From positions 1 to 64,000 of the forward strand of contig JAMKCH010084977.1 of the NCBI GenBank assembly GCA_023653785.1: a stretch of 64,000 nucleotides of DNA, in the 5' to 3' direction. The position numbers were made by a program, and so were the translations under genes. The notes beneath the pieces are model-generated. The model did no database searches, was not told where the DNA came from, and was given only the letters and a program-made list of their open reading frames with translations. This document shows, one piece after another, positions 51,048-62,095 of this stretch; the first letter of the stretch is position 1, and each line of letters begins with the position of its first letter. The DNA comes from Ophioderma brevispina. Lineage: Eukaryota; Echinodermata; Ophiuroidea; Amphilepidida; Ophiodermatidae.

Positions 51048-51262
51048 AGTGCTTTGGAGCAAATGGTCTATAATTTCTTGGATTAATCTTCCAAAAATAG
51101 ACATTAAAAACATAAAAAGTTTCTTAAAGTTGGACATGAACTGACCAATAAAATCCAATCTATCCGAAAACCAGGCAAAAAATACACTCTACTTTGCTGT
51201 TTTATCCCAAAAATCATATCAAAAATAAAATAAAATAAAAATGTGGATGACATAGATGTTAA

Positions 51263-51606
51263 AAGGCTGACTCAGAGATTTCCCGAGGAATAGGATGGTG
51301 CCTCAATTTTCTAACAAATCGCGGTTTTTTTTTTATTTTCACAATGCTTGTCTACATACTTCTAACTGTGTGAAATTGCTAAGCTCAAATCGATGTCCTT
51401 CATATAGAAAATCACAACTTTGTAATAAAATTCCGGACCCGGAATTTATGTTATACGCAGTATCATATGGTGCATTATACCGAATATACATAAATGTTTA
51501 CCACATTCAAAACGAAAAATCCAATTCATGTCAAACTTTGGAATAATGCATTTTAGGTGACTATATTTAGGTCTAGTTCTATTTAAGGTCTAGTTCTAGT
51601 CAGCCT
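51263..51606. mobile_element. TTAA-flanked MITE, copy 4
   Basis: AAGGCTGACTCAGAGATTTC follows TTAA (51259-51262). The right end CAGCCT precedes TTAA (51607-51610), but the GAAATCTCTGA part of the right TIR is replaced by repeated GGTCTAGTTCTA. It lies 60 bp downstream of the ARM-TIR exon 2 donor, within the intron. Confidence 0.8.
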
Positions 51607-51665
51607 TTAAGAAGGTGGACATAAATTCAACATGTTCAATTCACTTAATTGCACTGGAAACTTAC

Positions 51666-51952
51666 TCATGTCATCAACGTCCATCCAAACATTGTATCCG
51701 GCCCTAGTAAGGTTGTCTCTAATGACAGAGCAGTTTTCTGAGAATCCCACTGGTAGCTCAACATCAAGTGGTCACCCGTAGTGTCACTTGCGATGGCATC
51801 GTTCATCAGAGTTTCTTCATAAGATGGTGGCGGCGACTCATGCGGATGACGTTCTTTTATCACGGGCAACCGGTTATCTCGGATCTCCCACAAAGCGTAG
51901 GTACTTGCAACTCTCATTGATTTGTTGGTTGATCGTGACAGTCTTTGAAGTG
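51666..51952 (-). CDS. ARM-TIR protein, exon 2 (last ARM helices and start of TIR domain)
   Basis: The exon begins after acceptor CTACATAG. It continues the ARM fold with LQRLSRSTNKSMRVASTYALWEIRDN, passes a Pro/Glu linker (HPHESPPPSYEE), and enters a TIR domain at HLMLSYQWDSQK, the first beta strand. One base is missing near 51724-51727. After it the frame reads RDNLTRAGYNVWMDVDDM, a strong match to the TIR segment with the conserved WMDVDDM. It ends at donor A|GTAAGT (GT at 51664-51665), phase 1, which joins exon 3 in frame. Taken literally, the single missing base would truncate the TIR. It may be a sequencing error, since everything on both sides is well conserved. TIR domains of this class act as adaptors or as NAD+-cleaving enzymes (established for SARM1). 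Which applies here cannot be read from sequence alone. Confidence 0.85.
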
Positions 51953-52985
51953 CTATGTAGAATTGGTAGTGTTAATCAAATGAATTTACATAGTTATAAA
52001 GAATTAAAGGAAGCTTTCACATGTATGAATTAAAATGCAACATTATTAATTCTTAAACAGCTGTAAAAAGTATTCATTTTCATTACTTCCTGCTCTGTCT
52101 ATATTCTACAATTTAGCCGTGATATTGACGTTATTTTAAGTTAATACGCTCGCACCATAGCGAGTTTTTCCTAAATGCGCGGGAATCTATCCAGTTTCCG
52201 TATATTAGGTGCATTCAACGGGTTGTTCGATATTTTTCCCTCGGTTATTAGTCTATGTCAAAGACGCCTGGTATTTTTTCCCACCAAAGCGCGGACGTTT
52301 TTTAGTTTATTAGCCTGGGTAAATCATCCAGTGTTCAGACACCGCTTTCCAATGATGCCCAGGGATCCCGGACAATTTGGGACAACCAGGGGTTTGCATC
52401 TTACTCTTATCGAAACTGGCTGCATGATTCATGTACATGGGACCGACGGCTTAACGTCCCCTGCGAAGGACGGGGTTTTCTCATGGTTCATATGCGCAAG
52501 TCAAAATGAAGCATAGGGAGAGCGGAATTCCAGATCATATACAAATCAAATCCAGAATCCCAGCAAATATATCATCAGTGTATCTAACATGGGGGTGTAC
52601 ACAAACATACACACCATCCTCCCTACGTCCCACACGCCCACCTACCCGGCCACCCCCAACACACACATTTTGTATGACCTAGGAACCATGTCCTCGGTCG
52701 TAAAGCCAAATACGGAATAAAAGCCCATTGTTATACTTTAATTCCGAGGACCTTAGTTCCACTTCCGAGGACCTTTGTTAGAAAGAATTATTATTTATGT
52801 TGCGTCCTCGGAACAAGCTTAAGTCCACACACGTCCACGCACGCCCCTCCCACCCCCCATACACACCACAAATGTATATATGCGCGCGTGAGATAGAGGG
52901 AGTTTTTTTCCTGAACACGTTTAGAAAAGACAGAAAGAAAGCTTGTTATAAATATTGTTGAGTTTCTTGTATATTACGTTCTTAC
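51953..52985 (-). other. Intron 1 of ARM-TIR gene
   Basis: Bounded by GTAAGA donor and CTACATAG acceptor with matching phase 1. It contains GTCCTCGG/CCGAGGAC motifs repeated at 52690-52810 and CA-rich text at 52600-52680, but no MITE. Confidence 0.7.
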
Positions 52986-54089
52986 TTCGCGTGGTTTCCT
53001 GAACTTCAGTATTTTTCTTGATGTTCTCTGCAAAACTCATGTTCCAAAGTGCCTCTGTAGCCACTCTTCTTTCGTCTTCTGAGAAATCAGACTGCATCAT
53101 TCGGATGATGGCAGGTAACCCTCCGTGCTTGTGGATCTCAAGTTTGCTGTCGTCATTCACAGCTAGGTGATTCAATCCGTCCAGCAATTCTTTCGCGGAG
53201 TAAGTCATCATGGCGTTCGATTCATCAGAGTCTCCGGCATATGTCAGATGTTTCGGAGACGCGACTGCTTTTATGAACATTTCAGTCAATAAACGAATGT
53301 AATCCTGTGACTTTCTCAACTTTTCGTTTTCTTTTTTCGTCAACTATATACGCCAACGTGAGGAAAGAAAGAATTCTAACTTCCATATTTGTCATTTGGA
53401 TATTCGATAAGATGTCGATGGCATTTGCATTGCGATATGCCTGTCGGTTCTGAGGACTTCGTGTGATGATATTGAGAAGCGCTGTCAAAATCACCGTCGC
53501 CGATTCCAGTCGCAGGTTCATTCCTTCAACATTGAGTTCAATCTTGTTTGCAGGGTTATCAACATAAATAAGGGTTTGCAGCAAGACCTCGTGGAACCCA
53601 TCTTCACAGAGAGACTGGCAGAAACTGACAGTAGAGGAGTCGTCAACATACGTGTACCTCACAATGCCGTTATATAGTTGATATAAATTCATCTGACATT
53701 GCAGTGCCGATTGCTCTCCATTTTCCTTGTCGTTGAGTTTACGCTGCAGAGCAGAGGCTATTTTTGCAAACAGCGGACAATATCCTTGTTGCAAAAAATA
53801 TTGCACTACTGACACGCAGTTTGAAAGATATTGGTTTTCGTCTATGTCTATGATAGATGACGCCTCTATTGAACCCATCAAAGAAGAAGGGATATTACCC
53901 AACATCACCAACGCATCTTCAGTTCTCTGGGTACCATATTCGTCAGTTTTATTCAAGAAGTTGATGGCTTCGCTGATAAGCGGTTTGATGTCATCTAGTG
54001 TTTTATTCTTATCAATTGTTTGTGTTTTGAGCCGTTCGCTAAAGTTAGTAAGTTCAGCTGACTTCCGACGATCTTGCAGGTTGCCCATC
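52986..54089 (-). CDS. ARM-TIR protein, exon 1 (armadillo repeats)
   Basis: Largest coding exon of the window. ATG is at 54088, reading MGNLQDRRKSAELTNF. A splice-acceptor-like TTATTACAG abuts it (AG at 54090-54091), so a 5' exon probably lies upstream. The first ~200 residues are helical and leucine-rich. Armadillo-like helices follow: MNLRLESATVILTALLNII, then SAKELLDGLNHLAVN, GGLPAIIRMMQ and VATEALWNMSF. The frame shifts once: the A6 run (T6 at 53332-53337) has one base more than the frame needs, and with five the reading passes from LAYIVDE straight to NEKLRKSQDYIRLLTEMF. The exon ends at donor A|GTAAGA (GT at 52984-52985), leaving one base. That fits the two-base start of exon 2. ARM repeats of this kind are protein-binding or autoinhibitory scaffolds. 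The protein is cytoplasmic by inference: no signal peptide or membrane segment is seen. Without the indel this exon codes about 367 residues. Confidence 0.85.
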
Positions 54090-54241
54090 CTGTAATAATG
54101 AACAAGGTACCAGTTATTTTATTCAACTTCTTCTGGAAACGAAGCTATAAGCGCAACTATTATGCATTCGGATTTTTTAAAGGGACACACTAGCATGAAA
54201 AAATATCCAGATATAATGAATTTTTTTTTTTTTTTTTTTTA

Positions 54242-54575
54242 GGCTATTTTTGCAAACAGCGGACAATATCCTTGTTGCAAAAAATATTGCACTACTGACA
54301 CGCAGTTTGAAAGATATTGGTTTTCGTCTATGTCTATGATAGATGACGCCTCTATTGAACCCATCAAAGAAGAAGGGATATTACCCAACATCACTAACGC
54401 ATCTTCAGTTCTCTGGGTACCATATTCGTCAGTTTTATTCAAGAATTTGATGGCTTCGCTGATAAGCGGTTTGATGTCATCTAGTGTTTTATTCTTATCA
54501 ATTGTTTGTGTTTTAAGCCGTTCGCTAAAGTTAGTAAGTTCAGCTGACTTCCGACGATCTTGCAGGTTGCCCATC
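54242..54575 (-). pseudogene. Truncated duplicate of ARM-TIR exon 1 start
   Basis: Near-identical repeat of 53755-54089. It keeps the same acceptor-like sequence and ATG (54574) and encodes the same first 111 residues with one change (N to K at residue 43). It stops after FAKIA, where a run of 20 A on the minus strand (54221-54240) replaces the rest of the exon. The intronic flank upstream is duplicated too, including AAAGGGACACA and ATCCAGATATAATGAA. This is therefore a DNA-level tandem duplication, not a processed retrocopy. It could serve as an alternative first exon but lacks a donor, so it is probably inert. Confidence 0.85.
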
Positions 54576-54655
54576 CTGTAATAATGAACAAATTATGCAT
54601 GAACTATTATGCATTCGGATTTTTTAAAGGGACACAATAGAATGAAAAAAATATC

Positions 54656-56352
54656 CAGATATAATGAAATGTACCCTTACTGAAATCACTTCCACAAATT
54701 TGAAGACAATTTATGTGCTTACATTTTGTAAACTAATATTAATTTCCTTGTCAGCTTCACTTCTCAACCAAGGATGCTAACATTACTGCCAGCATTTTAT
54801 CAAACTTGAAAAGCATGCAGTCATCAGCTCACAGACCATTGCTATTGTATATGTGCTAATCCCGGCTAACTTGTCAGATCAATATAGTCGGTTGGATATG
54901 GTCCAAATTATGCCCTGACCGTAAAGTTGAGTATGGGTCACAATTTTTTTGCTGAAAATGATAGATTAGGGTGTGTAGAATAAGAATCTGCCGGGTGCCA
55001 CCTGGGCATCCTTGAGCATTTTGAGAAATCCAAGATGGCGTCGCCATAAATGATAGTCATATTCAACCATATATTATCAAACTATGGAGTTACTAGATGT
55101 ACTATATGATCCAATGAACAAGTGTATGGCACTTATAAAATTAAGCCATACTTCAAATTCAAAATGGAAGCCAAATCCAATAATTTTAAAATATGCTATA
55201 TAACAGGAAATACCTGCGATAAAAAGTACACATGAAGTACTTAGATTATGTTGTTAGACACAATAAATGTATTTTTTTCTGATATTTTTAAAGTTGTAAC
55301 ATGACGCCAATCAATATGGCAGCCAAAACGTGAATATCTTTAAAAAATACTTGACACAAATTTCTAAATATTACCTTCAAGTATAAATTATTGTGTCAAT
55401 GAAACAATTAGAAATGTACCTATGATCATAACCAAAAGATACCAGGTAATCCCGATAAATAAAAATGGGTCAAATTATAAATTGAGTGCAATATATGTGA
55501 AAAAATGTATTTCCTATGGTATTTTGACAAATTTGCACCATATTAGTTTTATTTCGATTTTTGCGCATTTAAAACAAATTGAAATGCATGTTGTACATTG
55601 GTTAGGATCAGAGGTACATTCCTAATGTCATTGACACATTGAATTCGATTTGATGGCTGTAATACTTATAAATTGGTGTCAAGTATTTTTTGAAGATGTT
55701 CACGTTTTAGCTGCCATATTGATTGACGTCATGTTACAATTATAAAAGTATCAGAAATACATTTATTGTGTCTAACAAAATAACCTAAGTACTTCACGTC
55801 TATTTTTGTCGCAGGTATTTGCTGATATAGGGCATATTTTAAAATTATTGGATTTGGCTCCCATTTTGAATTTGAAGTATGACTCAATGTTACAGGTGCC
55901 ATACTCTTGTTCATTGGATCCTATAGTATATCTAGTAACTCCATAATTTGATAATTAACTAAGGTTGAATAGATAATTATCATTTATGGCGACGCCATCT
56001 TGGATTTTTCAAAATGCTCAAGGATGCCCAGGTGGCACCCGGCAGATTCTTATTCTACACACCCTAATCTATCATTTTCAGAAAAAAATGGGTCCATACT
56101 CAACTGTACGGTCACATCATCACATGAAGGTTCTACCTGACTAATATCTTACTACAATTTGAATGTTTGTGAATTGTATCACCAAACATACTAGATACAC
56201 TGTATATGCAGGGATGTCAACACCTTGATTTTCAGTGGGAGGAATTTCCACGAACTGTTGCTGTTTTTTATGTTTTTACAGAATGTAAACACCCAAATTG
56301 TTTTCAAATTTGTGGAAGTGATTTCAGTGAGGGTCAATTTCATTATGTCTGA
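54656..56352. mobile_element. Long inverted repeat element, ~1.7 kb
   Basis: Outer arms: TGAAATCACTTCCACAAATT at 54680 pairs with AATTTGTGGAAGTGATTTCA near 56308. Inner arms: GGGTGTGTAGAATAAGAATC, then TGCCGGGTGCCACCTGGGC, near 54970 pairs with GCCCAGGTGGCACCCGGCAG near 56030. AAGATGGCGTCGCCATAAAT pairs with ATTTATGGCGACGCCATCTT. The arms run in to about 55435 and 55600, leaving a ~165-bp loop. No transposase frame. The duplicated ARM-TIR exon start lies immediately to its left. Confidence 0.85.
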
Positions 56353-57002
56353 ATAATAATAATAATAATCATTACTTTAAAATGATACTTATAGGGAAAT
56401 TTTAATTGTCCCCCTGAAAATTAGTAAAATTTAAAAAATTTTATTATTATTTAGTGGATTATCTTTACTTCGCATAAATTAATATTCATATTCTTTGACG
56501 GAATGAAGCACAAACAAAGGATAACGTTAAGGGGAAACGAGATTTCGCCCTGCCGTCTTAACTAGTGCATAACAATAGCCAATTTCCCCTTAACCCACAC
56601 ATAAGCTTATAATTAAAACCATACAAACTTTGAAAATTATATAACGTAATCGGCACTGAAATTCACATTTGCTTTTCATGTTTTTGAATATACACTTTTT
56701 TTTCTTGTTTTTTTAACAAAGGTCGCCGACCTTGAACGTGCAATTGGACCCACTTCCGGGAAAAACACTTTCGATCCAGCGCAATGCGTATTTAGGAACT
56801 GAGACCTCCTTAAATCCCACTTTGAGCAGGTCATTAATTGTATTTGTATAACGTTTTACAACATCTGTGATTGTCAGCCAATTTAACAGGTAACGTGATA
56901 GGAATCAGTCCTCTTGGGCTGGAAATATACAGTGGAAAATGTGGAACAAACGAGTGCACCTTTAAAATGAACAGGTAGAAAGAGCAGAAAATTACAAAAC
57001 AT

Positions 57003-57159
57003 GGGGTTGGTACATTTTGTGACCCCACTTTGTCTGCTCCCAGTTGAATTCAGCAGCCTTGGACGGAATAAAGTACAGTATCACGTGCACTCTATTCCGT
57101 CAAGACTGCTGAATTCGACTGGGAGCAGGCAAAGTGGGTGCAGTAAATGTACCAACCCC
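57003..57159. mobile_element. Foldback MITE, ~157 bp
   Basis: GGGGTTGGTACATTTTGTG, CCCACTTTGTCTGCTCCCAG, TTGAATTCAGCAG and GACGGAATA pair with TATTCCGTC, CTGCTGAATTCGA, CTGGGAGCAGGCAAAGTGGG and AAATGTACCAACCCC. The loop is ~20 bases. Confidence 0.85.
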
Positions 57160-57209
57160 AAAACATGTTGAAAGTCCCACGAGACAAGTTTTTATCGGAT
57201 TCCACAAAG

Positions 57210-57580
57210 GGCACGTGTATTCCAAGGTGAATATCATGCTTATATATGATCTTACAAAATGTACTCTAAGCACGTAATCTAACTTGGTTGGAAACATCCT
57301 AAACAAGAATTTTGGTTTGTTTTTGCTATATATAAACGAACATTTTTGGTAAATTCAGGAGAAAATTGTGAAGAAAATCTAATATTTTTCAGCATTTTTT
57401 ATGTGAAAAGAAATCAAACTGTAATTCACGAGTAATCCAAAAATCACACCATAAACACGTCCTTTACATAGTGAAAAACGTACCCTGAGTTTGTATTGTT
57501 TGATGAAACAGTACATGCGCCAAGATTGCCTGCATATAACACATTTTTACACGATCATGATATCAACTTTGGAATACAAG
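57210..57580. mobile_element. TIR element (TGTATTCCAAGGTG...), short copy
   Basis: GTGTATTCCAAGGTGAATAT and CATGC on the left, inverse of CACGATCATGATATCAACTT and TGGAATACAAG on the right. Interior AATCACACCATAAACACGTC and GAAAAACGTACCCTGAGTTT match the longer copy at 59795-60749. No transposase. Confidence 0.75.
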
Positions 57581-57885
57581 ACTAAATTTGGCCCTGGGTT
57601 AGAACCAAAGTGGCCTTGAGACGCTCTGGAACATGCAAAGATTCTTATTTGGTAACAAACTGCCAATGATACACAACCAGTTAGCCCCGGAGCTAGCACA
57701 CATTTGTAACACATCTCAAGTACAAAAGGTTTGAGTGATTAAATATGTAGACAGGCTGACAGGGACCCCTGAAACATAATTCTTAAGTGCCACAAATGGT
57801 GCCTTAAGGAGAGGGGGGTCAAGACAAAGTTTGTACAGGGGTCAAATTTTTAAATTGATCCAATCGTGCTGAAAAGTATACCATG

Positions 57886-58424
57886 TTATTTGTCTAGCCA
57901 CAAGGATTCAGGAAAGGTATAGTTTGTACTATCTACAACGTAACGTTTAAGAGTTATAGACTAAAAACAGCAAAAATCAATAAAAAGGGTCAATTTCAGT
58001 TGTACAGGGGTCAAATTTTTAAGTTGCTCCGATTTGGACAAAAAATGGTGCAAATTATTGGTGGAGCTCATAGGATTAAAATAAGGAATAGTTTTGAGTA
58101 TCTCAAATGCTTGCTTAAGAAAGTAGGGAGAACACAAGGTCAAGCCCCATTGAATGCAATGGACGTTGACCTTCTGTGCCCCCTACATCGGTAACTAAGT
58201 ATTTTAGACAGTCAAAACTATTCCTTATTTTAATCCTATTAACTCCATCAATAATTTGCACCATTTTTTATCTAAATCGGAGCAACTTTAAAATTTGACC
58301 CCTGTACAACTGAAATTGACCCTTTTTATTGATTTTTGCTGTTTTTAGCCCATAACTCTTAAACTTTACGTTGTAGATAGTACAAATTATACCTTTCCTG
58401 AATCCTTGTGGTTAGACAAAGTAA
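57886..58424. mobile_element. Near-continuous palindrome, ~540 bp
   Basis: TTGTCTAGCCACAAGGATTC and AGGAAAGGTATAGTTTGTAC pair with GTACAAATTATACCTTTCCT and GAATCCTTGTGGTTAGACAA. AGGATTAAAATAAGGAATAG pairs with CTATTCCTTATTTTAATCCT. The turn is at CATTGAATGCAATG near 58150. Arms of about 265 bp with almost no loop. Shares GGATTCA..AAAGGTATAGTTT with 17337-18252. Confidence 0.85.
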
Positions 58425-58557
58425 GAAACAGTGAAAGCAGGCAGCAAACGTATCACGAAAAGGATAAAAACGAAACAGAAGTGGGCTGGCCATGGGGAAA
58501 ACATGATGGACAAGTTCTTGGGACTACATAAAGTAAATCAGCTTGAGGAAACACTGC

Positions 58558-58712
58558 CAATGCAACCGGTGTTTCCGTAACCTGATCAGGTTTATGAATT
58601 CAACAACCTACACAGGTTTATTCAACAATTTATGCATATTCCGTCAAGGTTGTTGAATTCATAGTTGTCAGACAAACCTGGTCAGGTTTTGGGAACACCC
58701 AAATGCAGCGGT
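58558..58712. mobile_element. Foldback MITE family 1, copy with GAATTCAACAACCT arms
   Basis: GTTTCCGTAACCTGATCAGG and ATGAATTCAACAACCT pair with AGGTTGTTGAATTCAT and CCTGGTCAGGTTTTGGGAAC. The GTAACCTGA..TCTGAC-like ends relate it to 2128-2322. Confidence 0.75.
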
Positions 58713-59794
58713 TTAAATAAGAGTGAGAATCAAGTAGGGATGGCATGATGATGACGGGATGATATAGACAATTTGACAGTCAGCCAGACAACTACGACTA
58801 CTATGCCCTATCCACTTAACAATATCTAGTTTAAGGGCCTGACCAGGGTTAAACCGGATAACCTTAGACCTCAAATTGTGCACACCCTTGTGACCCCATT
58901 CCCAAATGACCATTTCAAGTTTGATGAATTCCACTATATACAAATGACTCAAGGTCAAAGGTCAATGAGGCCTATCATTCACAAACCGCGACGTCAGGGC
59001 GACACTAGCGGGTCCGAGGACCTCACTATTTTTTTTAACATTGAACCTCAAATGACACGATGCCCTTCCACCTCTAATGCTTGACCATATCCGCGCCCCA
59101 ACATGGATCGATGGGCACCATTGATAGCTTGGGAGGACGAGGGTTAACAAGACATTTCGTCGCTTCTTAAATGGGAATGTCCTCTTACTTTATCTGCAAC
59201 TGTAGCCCTCCATATTGTGTATTCGTATGTACATTTAAGGCGTGATTTCTGGGTTTTTTTTAGCGGCGTTTGCATGCCATTGTGCAGTAAAGTGTATGGT
59301 TTGACTCTGTTGACTCTGTTTAAAATCTGCCAACTTACTCGTAATCCTCCCATCTGATCTGTTTTACTCCATTAAAGTGTGTAGCATTTGTCAGGAATTG
59401 AGATTGTGGGGGGTTTTTTTGTATTTTTTGAAGCTAACAACAATAAAATTAAAACTAATAAACACCATTGCAAACATAATGCTTTGAATACGGTAGTGTA
59501 ATTTACATTCACTACCTCTACTTGGGGGGACCGTTCCTGTTTGAGAGTTGGTTGTTTGGCGGTATCACCTCACGTAACAAAATTGGCTTGAGCTACATTG
59601 GCCCCTCAGTTTCAGAATTATGTTTGTTGTATAGTTGTATAACTAAGTCGTGGCTCGGCACTGGAAACATGTGCTCTTGCATCATTGAGAGGCTAAAATG
59701 TACAACAATTTTGTGCTTAATGAATAGCACTACTGTAGTACTGACACTTGAATACAAAAGCAGAAACAAACAGAAATCTTTGCATCATTGTGTG

Positions 59795-60749
59795 CCGGGG
59801 GGGGGGTGCCACTTGTATTTCAAGGTGCATATCATGCTCGTGTATGGGCTCCCAAAACGTACCCTAAGCGCTTATTCCACTTGGCAAGAAAACCCCTAAA
59901 AAGTACTTTAGATTTGATTGTGTTCCCTGAACAAGTGTTTGGTTTCATTTTATCTATCCTAAACAGTACTTTGCATGAAGTTTAAAAAATACACCTATAA
60001 TCAAGTATTTTGACATAAATTTTGCTACCCTAAACACGCACTTCATAAAATGTGCCTTTAACCATACATTAAACATCGGGCTATATGGCCTTGATAAAGG
60101 ACATCTTTATCACATGATTTCATTGAAGTTTTCGTATTTTATATCAATTTGTGCATTATCTTGAGCCTAATAAGTTTACAATTTAAATCGATTACATTTA
60201 AATTTCAAGTCTTTTTAAAGTTGTCCTTGTCGGATGTCGTAATTATTGACAGTTTTTCTGCGAATTCAGCCAATTCATTGAACTAAAACCCGCACTAAAT
60301 ATTCATGAACTTGTTTTGATTGACATAAATTAGAGAGTACAGACCCTAATTCTGTTTCTCCGCACATTATACTTGCAACGATCAGTCACAAAAAGAAATG
60401 AAACTACTAATTATAAGGCTTGGAGGAGACGACGACGACATAGAGAAAATAAGGCTGAAAATGGTTCAAATCACTCGGGGAATCTACCATGTGAAATCAG
60501 GAGGAAATCGGGAACAAAACACACCATTTTACAGCATTTTAATGTGATTTTTACAAGTATTCAAAACATCACACCCTAAACACGTATTTTTGGATGTGAA
60601 AAGCACACCCTAATTTTGATTTTTTGATGATTTTGATACCCTAATCAATGTACGCGCGTACATCGCTTGGTCTCAAAAAACGACCCTAATTACGCGTTTT
60701 TTTTACACGAGCATGATATCTACCTTGGAATACAAGTGGTCCCCCGGGA
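59795..60749. mobile_element. TIR element (CCACTTGTATTCCAAGGTG...), long copy ~0.95 kb
   Basis: CCACTTGTATTTCAAGGTGC and ATATCATGCTCGTGTA on the left (preceded by a G run) are the inverse of TACACGAGCATGATATCTAC and CTTGGAATACAAGTGG on the right (followed by TCCCCCGGG). Subterminal ACGTACCCTAAGCGC and AACGACCCTAATTACGCG repeat inside both ends. No transposase frame. Confidence 0.8.
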
Positions 60750-62095
60750 CTGTGTGGCATCATGAGTTGCCCTATGATTAAATTAATGTTCATGATTACA
60801 CAGTAAGATGGCACAACCAGAAAGCAAACTCAATCTCATATTGCACTGTGACTAGATAATTGAGGCAATGCAATTACCCCTACCCATAACATTTTAATAT
60901 GATTACTTTCTGGCAAAAACAATATTTGTTAGCAGTACTACTTTTCTAGCTTTGACATAATTTGAAAAGTGATTGTGATCCCAGTCTTATGGTATCCCCC
61001 ACTACATCTGCCTTAACTCATACCTTAGATTCCCAAGTATACCATTGCATTCAGTGAGTGTGCCATATAGGGCTACTACATTGCATTTGGGGATTTCTAT
61101 GAAGAAAATGACCTCTGACAACAACGCAATCCATGAATATAGACCATTGTCACATTCCTTTAATTCCCCTTTAATACAAGCACATCCAAAAATATATATG
61201 ACAGGTTTAATGAGTTATCCCTGATGTAGAAGGGATAATCACACAGCTCAGAAATACTACTAATAAGGGTTTAAGGTCAACAGCTATGTTTGAGTAAGCT
61301 GTGCAGTATGGCTTCTTTATCTGGTAATTTCAAATGCAACTATATGACAACAAACATGATTTTAGACATGACTGTACAGGCCCAGCTCAAGACAGTCAAG
61401 TGAACTCCCCTACTCCAAAACAGAAGGTCTCAGAAGGTAGAAGGTAGAATGTAAATTACACTTACCGCTCTGAATATCCTTTTGCAACCATATTAGTCAC
61501 TCCACTCGTGACTGTCTATGGAAGATAGAGCGTTACAGAGATATTATTACGGGGATAATAATAATAATAGGTATTTCGCGTAATGCATTTTGAAATTTTC
61601 AAATTGAAATTGTTCTCATCTGTGCTCTTCGAAATCACATACTAGCATGATTAACAATATATATCGATACATAAAGCAAATTATACAAGGATCATCTTAA
61701 TTTTATCTAATATAAGGACAGCAAATGGTACCACAAAGTTCCACAACAGTGTACCACGCACGTTGTTGTTTTCCTCCAAATGGCTTCCTCCACCCTGGCC
61801 ATTTGTGGCAACCCCCATTAAAGCGACAATAAATTCTGACCTTTCTTTAAGGTACGTGTGCATTACATTGTTATGTATACCATGCTTCATCGGTTTGAAC
61901 GGATATTTTCAAGTGATTAACCTTGGGGATATTTTGTGTATGGCCCTGCATACAGGTAAGATAACTAAAAATCACAATATAATAATTAGTTAGATCAAGA
62001 TAGGACCTAAAAGCCTGTAGTTTCGCAAATTGAGAAAAATTCAGACCGAGGCAGGTTCCGTTACAGGCGTCATAAGGAACGAGTTAATCCCCATC
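60750..62095. other. No gene seen
   Basis: Unassigned, with ATAATAATAATAATAG at about 61556-61571. A 69-codon minus-strand frame (61681-61890) ends in a hydrophobic stretch but has no further support. Confidence 0.55.

Noticed and set aside
52175..52516. 113-codon plus-strand open frame opposite ARM-TIR intron 1
   Set aside because: No domain, no splice context and no repeat relation; best taken as a chance frame.
54221..54575. Processed retrocopy explanation for the duplicated exon followed by A20
   Set aside because: The copy includes the acceptor site and intronic flank, which a spliced mRNA would lack.
61681..61890. 69-codon minus-strand frame with a hydrophobic end
   Set aside because: No splice sites of quality, no homologue recognised, and an equally long frame on the opposite strand.
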